Of a stretch of 64,000 nucleotides of DNA, positions 41,338-49,845 are shown in pieces; the stretch's first letter is position 1; each line of letters begins with the position of its first letter. The stretch lies in assembly GCF_000876015.1 (NCBI RefSeq), contig NZ_BBQM01000016.1, forward strand, positions 62,001 through 126,000, given 5' to 3'. The position numbers were made by a program, and so were the translations under genes. The DNA comes from Cupriavidus basilensis (lineage in GTDB: Bacteria > Pseudomonadota > Gammaproteobacteria > Burkholderiales > Burkholderiaceae). Under the pieces are notes generated by a model, which had not been told where the DNA came from, did not search any database, and worked only from the letters and a program-made list of their open reading frames with translations.

Positions 41338-43530
41338 ATGTCAGTTTATAGTGAAGACGTCAACCATACCATATTGCGTCATGATGAAGCCAGAATTCAT
41401 TGCTTGTGTGATGCAACAAAACCGTCAACGCTAGATGACCGGTTGCGCGAACTATTTTCCGATTTCCTGGAGCACAGATCGAAAAATCCCGAGATATTCT
41501 GGCAGGCTTTTATCGATCCTGAGTACCAGGAAAGAACAACTCCGCGCATGAATGAAATCATGGTCTTTGCGGCACAGGCCAGGAATCAGAAGAAGGATAT
41601 TTCGACTTTCCTGATCGATGAAACCGCGTTTTTGTTGTCGATTCCTCCTCCGTGCAAAATTCCGGATAATTTTCCAGAGTTCGAGAGATTGTTCTCGACT
41701 GCAGACCGTCGTAGCAGTGACTTCAATGATCTTCCCTCGCTAGAGGATTTCAAGAATGCCATCGCGGAAGGGAGGAGCCAGCGATTTCTGCGTGCAATTG
41801 AGAGGTTCTTACCGCATTACATTACCTATCTTTCATCAAGCCCAAGGATACAACGAAAGAGAATCAATGATCTCGTTTCAATATTGGGGTATTCGCAAGA
41901 CATAACCGGGGTTCTTGAAAATATTGGGTTCAACTTGTCGGAGGCAATTTCCAGGATCGATTTCGTGGCAGATGATGAGGCAAAGGTGAGGGAGATCGAC
42001 AATCTCCTTTATTTATCATTCGAGCTATCTTCTGAAGATTTACCCGATCTTTTTCTTGCTAATTTCGAGAAATTATTCTCTAAAATAAAAAATAGTTGCC
42101 CTGAACTTAAGATGTTCTGCCGGGGACTCAGGCAGAGTTTTCTGAAGGGGCTCGCATTGCGCAGACGATATTCCGATGCTATAGATTTTATTGCAAGAAA
42201 TGTGAAATCCGAAGACGCCGATTCATTTGTTCTCATTACCCAGGCAATGGCAATACGGAAGGAGATTGGTGGGTTCGAGTCTGATTTTGGAGCGGCGACG
42301 GTCGAGAGAATTCTTCATCTGTCTGAGAAATCTCTTCTATTGCTCTCGCGAGATTTGAGGAGAGCCAGCCTGGTGAAGAGCATGTCGTGTGGGCGCGATT
42401 CGTCGGAAATTGTTATTGATTTGTTCGAGAAAAATATCTCTATTGATGCTTCGTCCGAAAATGATGCGAATATCTGGGCCGCCAGGTGTTTGGTTGCGCT
42501 GGCTGTTTTTGGTGTTGCCACAAAATTCCTGCTCTGGTTTCATGAAAACTTCCGGAGACTGGGGCTCGATGAGGGGCGACGAGATTCGCTCCTCGCCATT
42601 TCCGGGTATGACATTCCATTTATATCAAATATAAACAGGAGTCTGATCGATTCCGGGTTCGGACACACATTGATTTCACCGTCGAGATACGGATCGGTGA
42701 GAGATTATATGGCGGGAGTGCTGGAAAAATGGGAAAGGGAATCGGCTGAGGTGGTTGGGGACACGGATGATCTTCCCTTTGTTTCCGTAATCATGACCAC
42801 ATTCTCGCCAGATTTCGAATTGCTGTATCTGTCGTTGCGCTCCATTGTGAAGCAGGAACGGGTACGCCTGCAGGTAATCCTGGTTGACGACTGCTCTCCC
42901 GGCAACCCGGATGCGGCATTCAGGAACACGATTGCCAGGGCCATGAATGGAATCGATCCGGGGCGATGCGAGATAGTCTTTATGCGGAATGAAATAAACC
43001 AGGGACAGTATGAGTCCAGAAATACGGCAATAGGTATTTCTAAGGGGGACTATATTGCCGTGCAGGATGATGATGATATATCTCATCCGGAGAGATTGAT
43101 CTATCAGACAGGTCCGCTGGTTTGCGATGAAGGAATAATGGCAACACATGCCCAGCACCTGAGGATTTCAGAGGAGTCCGGCTTGATGCCGGATGGTTCC
43201 GTCCCAGGCGAAATTGAGGGGGACGGTCCCGTTTCATTCATCTGGAGACGTGGCGTGTTTGGCCAGATTGGTGGCTTCCTGCCAACTCGGACACGAGGAG
43301 ATATTGAATTCCGGGCGCGGATGAAGCGAATTTATGGCGACCAAGCCATCGTGGCCATCAATAAGCCATTGGTCTTGACGCGGGGTGGGTTGGGCACGAT
43401 TTCGTCGGGACGGGAATACATGTATCGCACTGCGTTGGAGACAATGCGATACATGATGACTCATACAGTCTGGAAACAAGGAGGAGGGGATGATGCCTTA
43501 CTTTGGATCCCGCAGTTGCTGAGAAATTGA
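41338..43530 (+). CDS. Large GT2-family glycosyltransferase with N-terminal helical region
   Basis: This predicts 730 residues; GAGGTG six bases before the ATG at 41338 supports the start. The first 480 or so residues are mostly helical, rich in Leu, Glu, Phe and Ser, and match no domain I know. Residues about 490-720 form a GT-A fold: FVSVIMTTFSPDFELLYLSL, ILVDDCSPGNPD, NQGQYESRNTAIGISKGDYI and the metal-binding QDDDDISHPERL. It is AT-rich compared with the surrounding genome and lies in the serotype-specific middle of the capsule locus. It likely adds a capsule sugar. The architecture resembles the protein encoded at 44474. Confidence 0.82.
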   Translation: MSVYSEDVNHTILRHDEARIHCLCDATKPSTLDDRLRELFSDFLEHRSKNPEIFWQAFIDPEYQERTTPRMNEIMVFAAQARNQKKDISTFLIDETAFLLSIPPPCKIPDNFPEFERLFSTADRRSSDFNDLPSLEDFKNAIAEGRSQRFLRAIERFLPHYITYLSSSPRIQRKRINDLVSILGYSQDITGVLENIGFNLSEAISRIDFVADDEAKVREIDNLLYLSFELSSEDLPDLFLANFEKLFSKIKNSCPELKMFCRGLRQSFLKGLALRRRYSDAIDFIARNVKSEDADSFVLITQAMAIRKEIGGFESDFGAATVERILHLSEKSLLLLSRDLRRASLVKSMSCGRDSSEIVIDLFEKNISIDASSENDANIWAARCLVALAVFGVATKFLLWFHENFRRLGLDEGRRDSLLAISGYDIPFISNINRSLIDSGFGHTLISPSRYGSVRDYMAGVLEKWERESAEVVGDTDDLPFVSVIMTTFSPDFELLYLSLRSIVKQERVRLQVILVDDCSPGNPDAAFRNTIARAMNGIDPGRCEIVFMRNEINQGQYESRNTAIGISKGDYIAVQDDDDISHPERLIYQTGPLVCDEGIMATHAQHLRISEESGLMPDGSVPGEIEGDGPVSFIWRRGVFGQIGGFLPTRTRGDIEFRARMKRIYGDQAIVAINKPLVLTRGGLGTISSGREYMYRTALETMRYMMTHTVWKQGGGDDALLWIPQLLRN

Positions 43531-43555
43531 AAAAATTATAATTGAGCTATTGAAA

Positions 43556-44410
43556 ATGGAAAAAATATTCGTTTGCCTGACCACAATTAGTTCCAGGCTG
43601 GCATCTGTTCATAAAGTGGTCGAATCTATCTTGTCTGCGAAATTTGATCTGATAGATTATGAGGTAAGACTATATATTTCAAATTACCCCTATCTACTGG
43701 ACAAGGGATGTGGGGAAATCACGGATCAATTGAAAAATTTGGTCAGAAAAGAGAGAGGGAGATTTTCGATACATTACGTTGATAATTCCGGCCCTTACAG
43801 GAAGATATTGCCGATCATCAATCATGTCTACTCGTTGCCGCCCGCGGATTTCCTGGGATCTTTGATTGTGACTGCTGATGACGATACGCTGTATCCAAAA
43901 GACTGGCTCGATGGCCTGTACCGTTGTTTCAAAGAGAGGAAATGCGTTATCGGATATCGAGCACGCTCGATAGTATTCGATGGCAATAGTCCTGATAAAT
44001 ACAGGAAGTGGGATAAGGTTATTCGAGTTAACCCATCGATACGAAATGTCCTGACCGGAAAGGATGGAGTGCTGTATTCGCCTTTTCATTTCCACCCCAA
44101 GGTCAGGGATGTCGTTTCCGCGGTCAAATATGCCCCTAAAGCAGATGATTTGTGGCTGAAGGCGCACACCCTTGTTTTTGGCGTCGGCTGTTTTGCCATC
44201 AACGATGCGCTGTCGGATGCATTCCCTTCGGTCGAGGCAGGAGATCCAGGGCCTTCCTTATATGAGTCATTCAATAAGAGAGGTGGAAATGACGAGTCGG
44301 TTTCCAGATTGAACAATTACCTTGTTTCGAACTTCGGTGCCGGATTCTTCGAACTATGCAAAAATCCACGGCAGTATCCTGGCTACATGCCTATAGTTTC
44401 TGTTACGTAA
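43556..44410 (+). CDS. Glycosyltransferase (GT-A type), capsule locus
   Basis: This predicts 284 residues. The N-terminus MEKIFVCLTTISSRLASVHKV and the central VTADDDTLYPKDWLDGLYRC (acidic metal-binding motif after a hydrophobic strand) indicate a nucleotide-sugar-dependent glycosyltransferase. The distal part (KADDLWLKAHTLVFGVGC) could contain the catalytic acidic residues. A TTG at 43550 is an in-frame alternative start but the ATG is preferred; the ribosome-binding site is weak. It is strongly AT-rich. The donor and acceptor sugars cannot be deduced. Confidence 0.72.
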   Translation: MEKIFVCLTTISSRLASVHKVVESILSAKFDLIDYEVRLYISNYPYLLDKGCGEITDQLKNLVRKERGRFSIHYVDNSGPYRKILPIINHVYSLPPADFLGSLIVTADDDTLYPKDWLDGLYRCFKERKCVIGYRARSIVFDGNSPDKYRKWDKVIRVNPSIRNVLTGKDGVLYSPFHFHPKVRDVVSAVKYAPKADDLWLKAHTLVFGVGCFAINDALSDAFPSVEAGDPGPSLYESFNKRGGNDESVSRLNNYLVSNFGAGFFELCKNPRQYPGYMPIVSVT

Positions 44411-44473
44411 TTCTTGTGCGGATGATGCAAGATTTTTTATTAATTGTACTTGCTTTTTATTTATTGATTATTA

Positions 44474-45949
44474 ATGATGGACATGCTGGATCGATTTATC
44501 TGTCTATGGAATTTTCGCAGAAACCGATTCGCGCATGTCCTTGCAAAGGCAGATGCGCACAGTTGCGCCAGCAACAGTCTTGAGCTTTGGTCGTATTACC
44601 GCCTGAAGATGTATGCGGCAATTGTTGAGCGAACACGCACGGATCGACATTGGCGTGGTCTGTTTGCCAAGGCCGTTGCGTTCGCTGCATGTGGCCGGCT
44701 GGGCGAAGCCGAGGTAGAAGCCCGGGAGTTCTTGCGGCGGGCGGACTGCAGACCGCATCGTGAGGCACTGGCCGGTGCGTTGGCCCCGTTCATGCCTGAA
44801 TTGGCGATACAAATGCTCGATAACCCTTCGGCGTCGGTTTCCCTGCGAGCGGCCCTATTGCTGCGGACGGCTGCGTTTTCCGAAGCTCGCGCAGTATTGA
44901 AAGAGGCATTTGCAAAAGGAGAACAGCGCAGGTTCCCCGAACTCCATCTCTATCGATCCAATACGGAACGAGGAGCACCCGCTCAACAGTTGATCCGCCT
45001 GAATGCGTTCTTGCAGACATATCAATTGCCGCAGTTGTCGCTCTGCGATGCCGGTCTGCCGCCATCGCCGCTCAATGTGCAAGCCCCGGCACCGATCAAG
45101 ACGGTTGATGGCCCGCTTGTCAGCGTACTCATGACGACCTACCAAACGGGGCGGCGGGCCGATATGGCGATCGGCGCAGTGCTTGGGCAGAGCTATCGAA
45201 ATATAGAGTTGATAATCATTGACGATGCGAGCGATGATGAGACGCCAGACATCGTGCGGGCCTGGGCAACGCGAGACCACCGGGTCAAATATCTACGTCT
45301 CGGCTGCAATGGTGGCACCTATCTGGCAAAGAATATCGGTCTGCACCATGCACGAGGCACGTTCGTTACCTGCCACGACTCGGACGACTGGTCGCACCCT
45401 TTGAAGATCGAACGTCAGGTAAAGCCTTTGCTGGAGGACTCACGCTTGATCGCGACCGTTTCGTACTGGGTGCGCATGCAGGACGACGGGATCTTTTACG
45501 CGCGGCAAGTGCATCCGCTGATGCGCATGAATTCCTCGTCGCTCTTGTTTCGAAAGGACAAGGTCTTGAAGCGGGCGGGTGCCTGGGATCGCGTGCGGAC
45601 CGGCGCGGATAGCGAGTTCCTGGCACGCCTTCGCCTGGTATTTGGCGATGCCGCCATGCGGCGGGTAGTGCAGCCGCTGGCGCTAGCGGCTCATCGGCCG
45701 GATTCCCTGATGACCGCCGACGCTACAGGCTATTCGGACAGTGGTATTTCGTCGCAGCGCCAGGCTTATTGGGAAGCATGGTCTCGCTGGCATATCGACG
45801 CACTGCGCATGCGATACCAGCCGCGCATGCCATTCGATATCGAACGGATCGAGGCAGAGCGCCCGTTCGCCGTGCCCAGGGAGATTGCTCTCCGTGCGAG
45901 CGATGCCGCCGCGTGCATGGCCAGTATTGAATGCTTCCCGCAAGAATGA
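44474..45949 (+). CDS. GT2-family glycosyltransferase with N-terminal helical region
   Basis: This predicts 491 residues. The N-terminal 200 residues are helical, with TPR-like alternation (AFAACGRLGEAEVEAREFLRR). The GT-A domain (about 210-430) has PLVSVLMTTYQTGRRADMAI, LIIIDDASDDETPDIV, NGGTYLAKNIGLHHARGTFV and the metal-binding CHDSDDWSHPLKIERQ. Three ATGs within the first ten codons are possible starts and none has a strong ribosome-binding site. Composition returns to higher GC here, unlike the two preceding genes. It probably transfers another capsule sugar. Confidence 0.82.
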   Translation: MMDMLDRFICLWNFRRNRFAHVLAKADAHSCASNSLELWSYYRLKMYAAIVERTRTDRHWRGLFAKAVAFAACGRLGEAEVEAREFLRRADCRPHREALAGALAPFMPELAIQMLDNPSASVSLRAALLLRTAAFSEARAVLKEAFAKGEQRRFPELHLYRSNTERGAPAQQLIRLNAFLQTYQLPQLSLCDAGLPPSPLNVQAPAPIKTVDGPLVSVLMTTYQTGRRADMAIGAVLGQSYRNIELIIIDDASDDETPDIVRAWATRDHRVKYLRLGCNGGTYLAKNIGLHHARGTFVTCHDSDDWSHPLKIERQVKPLLEDSRLIATVSYWVRMQDDGIFYARQVHPLMRMNSSSLLFRKDKVLKRAGAWDRVRTGADSEFLARLRLVFGDAAMRRVVQPLALAAHRPDSLMTADATGYSDSGISSQRQAYWEAWSRWHIDALRMRYQPRMPFDIERIEAERPFAVPREIALRASDAAACMASIECFPQE

Positions 45950-46286
45950 TCAGATGGGGATCTGTTGCGAACGAGAAGCCGCGGCAAGAGCTCTGGGTAA
46001 GGTGTCATAAGGCGGCTCATGCACAATCCGTGGTGGAAACCGAGGTGGCGCGCGCAATGCGGCGCGGAGCGCCAGTCACAACTGCCGCGTGTAGATATGA
46101 GCGCTGGATGCCCGAGTCTCAATGGGTCACATGAAAATGGAATAATTTCAGAATTTTCCCACCACAAGAAAAATCCATAAGGATTTGGGAATTTTCTACT
46201 AAATTGTGGCTTATGACCGCAATATAATATTTTTTCCTGACCAGGAATTTTATATTTTTATTGATGCCTGAGTTCATTGAGAAAAA
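45950..46286. other. Composite spacer before the UDP-sugar dehydrogenase gene
   Basis: The first 180 bases are GC-rich with no gene I can support. The last 150 are very AT-rich and contain TATAAT at 46223-46228, a possible -10 box 64 bases before wbpA, without a good -35. The short inverted repeat AAATCC-ATAA-GGATTT lies at about 46174-46189. The abrupt composition change suggests a junction of two DNA segments. Confidence 0.45.
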
Positions 46287-47591
46287 ATGAAAAATACTCT
46301 TGTGGAACGACTTGACAGCAAGCGAGCCGTAATTGGGATCGTCGGGCTGGGATATGTTGGACTGCCGCTGCTGCTGCGCTATGTGGATGTCGGCTATCAC
46401 GTCATCGGTTTCGATATCGATCAGTCAAAAATCGATGCCTTGCTCCAGGGCAGGACCTATATCGAACACATCCCGTCCGCGCAGATCCAGGCTGCTGCCA
46501 GCGGAAATCTGGAGGTCACGACCGATTTTTCCCGAGCGAAGGAAGCAGACGCCCTGATCATTTGCGTGCCGACGCCATTGAACCGTTACCGAGAGCCGGA
46601 TCTGAGCTTTGTCCTTGGGACGGTGGATGCGTTGATTCCTCATCTTCGTCCTGGCCAGGTGCTATCTCTCGAAAGCACGACCTATCCGGGGACAACTGAG
46701 GAAGAGCTGCTGCCGCGAATCGAATCGCGCGGGCTGACTGTCGGGCAAGAGGTGTTTCTGGTGTTCTCTCCGGAACGAGAGGATCCGGGAAATACTGATT
46801 TTTCCACGCGCACCATTCCAAAGATATGCGGCGGACATACGGCCGCATGCTTGGATGTCGGCATGGCTCTCTACGGAGCAGCGATCGATACCGTGGTTCC
46901 CGTCAGTTCCACGCGCGCCGCCGAGCTGACCAAATTGCTGGAAAACATACATCGCGCGGTGAATATCGGGCTGGTCAATGAAATGAAGATCGTCGCCGAT
47001 CGAATGAATATCGATATCCACGAGGTAATCAGCGCCGCCGCGACCAAGCCATTTGGCTTTGTCCCTTATTATCCTGGCCCAGGTCTGGGCGGGCATTGCA
47101 TTCCCATCGATCCGTTCTACCTTACATGGAAAGCCCGTGAGTATGGTTTGCACACTCGTTTCATTGAGCTGGCGGGGGAGATCAATTCATCCATGCCGGA
47201 TTATGTGATTGAAAAGGTAATCGGCGCGCTCAATCAGGTCAAGCGCTCCGTCCGCGGCAGCAAGATCCTGGTGCTTGGCATCGCCTACAAGAAAAACGTG
47301 GACGATATGCGTGAGTCGCCTTCGGTCGTGCTGATGGAAAAATTGCGCGCACTCGGAGCCGAGGTGGCCTATAGCGATCCTCATGTACCGGTTTTCCCAA
47401 AAATGCGAGAACACAGCTTTGACCTGAGGAGCGTGGATCTGAGTGCCAGCGAGATCGGCCGGTACGATTGCGTTCTTGTCGCCACGGATCATGATCGTTT
47501 TGACTACGACCAGATCCGGAAGTGCGCGAAGGTGGTGGTCGATACTCGCGGTCGTTACCGGCAAGCGGCAGGAAATCTGGTCAAAGCCTGA
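46287..47591 (+). CDS. wbpA: UDP-N-acetylhexosamine 6-dehydrogenase (WbpA-like)
   Basis: This is a 434-residue UDP-glucose/GDP-mannose dehydrogenase-family enzyme that oxidises the C6 hydroxyl of a UDP-HexNAc (GlcNAc or ManNAc) twice to the uronic acid using NAD+. The NAD-binding motif is [20 protein letters not shown]. The catalytic cysteine is Cys271 in [16 protein letters not shown], with the assisting lysine/asparagine region in [18 protein letters not shown]. The length and [13 protein letters not shown] wording fit WbpA/TviB better than UDP-glucose dehydrogenase. It suggests a HexNAc-uronic acid in the capsule. No epimerase partner is visible in the window. Confidence 0.85.
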   Translation: MKNTLVERLDSKRAVIGIVGLGYVGLPLLLRYVDVGYHVIGFDIDQSKIDALLQGRTYIEHIPSAQIQAAASGNLEVTTDFSRAKEADALIICVPTPLNRYREPDLSFVLGTVDALIPHLRPGQVLSLESTTYPGTTEEELLPRIESRGLTVGQEVFLVFSPEREDPGNTDFSTRTIPKICGGHTAACLDVGMALYGAAIDTVVPVSSTRAAELTKLLENIHRAVNIGLVNEMKIVADRMNIDIHEVISAAATKPFGFVPYYPGPGLGGHCIPIDPFYLTWKAREYGLHTRFIELAGEINSSMPDYVIEKVIGALNQVKRSVRGSKILVLGIAYKKNVDDMRESPSVVLMEKLRALGAEVAYSDPHVPVFPKMREHSFDLRSVDLSASEIGRYDCVLVATDHDRFDYDQIRKCAKVVVDTRGRYRQAAGNLVKA

Positions 47592-47835
47592 GGCAACCTG
47601 TCTGTCCGATCATCACCAGGTAGGCATCCGGGGCCTTCAACTCGCGGGCATTGATACCTGCCAATGGCCCGCTGCCTCCGATGCCGGTGGTAGCCAGCCG
47701 ATCAGAGGCAATGCAACTGATCGGCCAGCGCTGCGAGACAGCATGAGCTGCTGCGCTGTTGGCTCGTTCCGGTGAGTTTCTCGATCTCGTCAGATTTGAC
47801 CAGAGAAATCTCGAGCCGGGACCGGCTTGTCGTTC

Positions 47836-49047
47836 CTACAACAACCCATCCAGCAAATCCGGCCCGAACACCTCGCGATGCACGCGCTCCGCCTTTACCC
47901 CGCGCGCCGCCAGCGCGGCGCGCTGCGCCTGCATGAAGGGCAGCGGGCCGCAGAGGTAGAAGTCGGCGTCGGCGAGGTCGTCGCCGGCGAAGATGACGTC
48001 GATATCCATGCGGCCGGGCAGGGCGGGCCGGGCCAGGAATTCGGCCGGCTCGCCGGACTCGAGGAAGAAGTGGGTGCGCAGGCCGGGCAGTTGGCGCGCG
48101 GCGTGCTTGACGTCCTTGACGTGGGCCACGTGCGAGGCCATGCGCGCGGCGTGGCCGAAGACGACCTTGCGCGCGGGGTTGCGCTGCGCGACGGCGTTGA
48201 GCGCGGAGATCATGGGTGTGACGCCGACGCCGGCGGAGAGCAGCACGATGGGGTGGGCGGGCTCGATGGCGGGCGCGAAGTCGCCGAACGGCTGGCTGAC
48301 CATCAGGACGTCGCCGGGGCGGGCATTGTCGTGCAGCCAGTTGGAGACCGCGCCGGCGGGCAGGCCGGCGTCGTCGCCGCGCTCGCGCTTGACGGAGATG
48401 CGCCAGGTGCGGCCGTTGGGCGCGTCGGAGAGGCTGTACTGGCGCTGCTGGAACACGCCGTGCGAGAGTTCCACCACCACGGAGATGTACTGGCCGGGCA
48501 GGAAGTCGGCGAGGGTGGTGCCGGGGACGGCTTCGAGCGTAAACGAGGTGATGTCGGCGCTCTGTTCCTCGCGCGCGACGATGCGCACCGGCTGGCGGTG
48601 GTCGGGGCCGGTGCCGGCGCGTTCGTAGAGGCGCGTCTCGGCGGCGATCAGCTCGGCGGCGAGCAGCCAGTAGGCTTCGTCCCAGGCGGCGACGAGCTCG
48701 GGCGTGGCGGCTTCGCCCAGCACTTCGCCGATGGCGCCGAGCAGGTGGCGGGCGACGACGGTGTAGTGGCCGGGCTTGATGCCGACCGAGGCGTGCTTGT
48801 GGACGATGCGGCTGACCACCGGGGCCAGCGCGCTGTTGTCGCCGTAGTTGGCGGCATAGGCGAACACGGCGGCGGCGAGCGATTGCTGCTGCGCGCCGTT
48901 GGCCTGGTTGCCCATGTTGAACAGGTTGGTCAGTTCGGGCCTGTCGGCGAACATATTGCGATAGAACGCGGTGGTGATGGCCAGGCCATGCTGGCGCAGC
49001 ACGGGTACGCTCGCATCGATCAGGGGTCTCGATTTTTCAGACAGCAC
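47836..49047 (-). CDS. hmp: Flavohaemoprotein nitric-oxide dioxygenase
   Basis: This is a 403-residue cytoplasmic enzyme that converts NO and O2 to nitrate with NAD(P)H. The globin domain (about 1-140) has the proximal-haem region RIVHKHASVGIKPGHY. The FAD domain has RQYSLSDAP, and the NAD domain has LLSAGVGVTPMISALN and the C-terminal CGPLPFMQ. The GTG at 49047 is chosen because GGAGG lies exactly five bases upstream; an upstream TTG at 49059 precedes that site. The promoter element at 49153-49187 carries a presumed NsrR operator. It is divergent from nsrR. Confidence 0.95.
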   Translation of the reverse strand: MLSEKSRPLIDASVPVLRQHGLAITTAFYRNMFADRPELTNLFNMGNQANGAQQQSLAAAVFAYAANYGDNSALAPVVSRIVHKHASVGIKPGHYTVVARHLLGAIGEVLGEAATPELVAAWDEAYWLLAAELIAAETRLYERAGTGPDHRQPVRIVAREEQSADITSFTLEAVPGTTLADFLPGQYISVVVELSHGVFQQRQYSLSDAPNGRTWRISVKRERGDDAGLPAGAVSNWLHDNARPGDVLMVSQPFGDFAPAIEPAHPIVLLSAGVGVTPMISALNAVAQRNPARKVVFGHAARMASHVAHVKDVKHAARQLPGLRTHFFLESGEPAEFLARPALPGRMDIDVIFAGDDLADADFYLCGPLPFMQAQRAALAARGVKAERVHREVFGPDLLDGLL

Positions 49048-49152
49048 TGCAACCTCCAAAGATATACACTAAATACAACAAATGGGGCGAATGAATCCGC
49101 AACAGGGGCGGCGGCGGGCGATCTGCGCTTTGTCCGCGTCACCTCGGAACCC

Positions 49153-49187
49153 ATTCTATTAAACATGCATTTGCTGTGCAACATAAA
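49153..49187 (-). promoter_or_regulatory. hmp promoter with presumed NsrR operator
   Basis: On the minus strand TTGCAC, a 17-base spacer and TAGAAT form a near-consensus promoter about 100 bases before hmp. The 35-base stretch is 29/35 identical to the one before nnrS (51181-51215), including GCATTT-N4-TGCAACATAAA. The imperfect inverted repeat (ATGCATTT...TGCAACAT) within the spacer is the probable NsrR site. Confidence 0.72.
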
Positions 49188-49322
49188 TTTGCGGCATCGC
49201 AAAAGATGTATCGAAGGGCCATGTTAGACTGCGCGTGCCGCCGGCGCGGCGCCCGCGCGCCGCGCGCATGCCGGCTGCCCCGCATTCCGCACCACGATCC
49301 GCACGGCGGAGGACCACTTTGC

Positions 49323-49832
49323 ATGAGACTGACCGACTACACCGACTACAGTCTGCGGACCCTGATCTACGTCGCGGTCCACCCGGGCGAACTCGTCACC
49401 ATCCAGCGCATCGCCGATGCGTTCGACATTCCCAAGAACCACCTGATCAAGATCGTGCAGAAGCTCGGCCAGGCCGGCTACCTGCATACGGTGCGCGGGC
49501 GCGCGGGCGGGATCGAGCTGGGCCGGCCGGCGGCGGCGATCAACGTGGGGGAGGTGATCCGCACGATGGAGTCGGATTTCAGCCTGGTGGAGTGCTTCCA
49601 GGGCGACGACAATCATTGCGTCATCACGCGGGTGTGCGGCCTGCGCGGCGTGTTGTCGGCCGCGCTGCGGGCTTACTTCGACGTGCTGGACGCCTATAGC
49701 CTGCAGGACCTGGTGGCACGCCCGGCGGCATTGAGCCGCGCGCTGGCGCCGGATGGCGGCACGGTGGCCGGCATTCCGGTCAGGAGCGTGACACGCAAGG
49801 CGCGCGCGGCGCCCGGCGGCGGGACGGCGTAG
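49323..49832 (+). CDS. nsrR: Rrf2-family nitric-oxide-sensing repressor NsrR
   Basis: This is a 169-residue iron-sulfur transcription repressor. The winged helix is N-terminal (MRLTDYTDYSLRTLIYVAVH; FDIPKNHLIKIVQKLGQ; TVRGRAGGIELGRP). The three cluster-binding cysteines are Cys91, Cys99 and Cys105 in ECFQGDDNHCVITRVCGL, with the spacing of neisserial NsrR. NO destroys the cluster and releases the DNA. It lies between hmp and nnrS, the genes whose promoters carry the shared element, so the regulon is local. It is convergent with nnrS, 13 bases apart. Confidence 0.93.
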   Translation: MRLTDYTDYSLRTLIYVAVHPGELVTIQRIADAFDIPKNHLIKIVQKLGQAGYLHTVRGRAGGIELGRPAAAINVGEVIRTMESDFSLVECFQGDDNHCVITRVCGLRGVLSAALRAYFDVLDAYSLQDLVARPAALSRALAPDGGTVAGIPVRSVTRKARAAPGGGTA

Positions 49833-49845
49833 GCGCGGCCCGGCG

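Noticed and set aside
45950-46130. Possible insertion-sequence remnant before the wbpA-like gene
   Set aside because: Translations in all frames show no transposase motif, and I see no terminal inverted repeats or target duplication.
47592-47835. Possible gene remnant between the wbpA-like gene and hmp
   Set aside because: There is no frame with a ribosome-binding site or recognisable motif. A weak inverted repeat of GAGTTTCTCGATCTCG is present but explains nothing.
49323-49699. Alternative plus-strand frame across nsrR
   Set aside because: It is out of frame with the conserved Rrf2 helix-turn-helix and cluster cysteines, and has a low-complexity translation.
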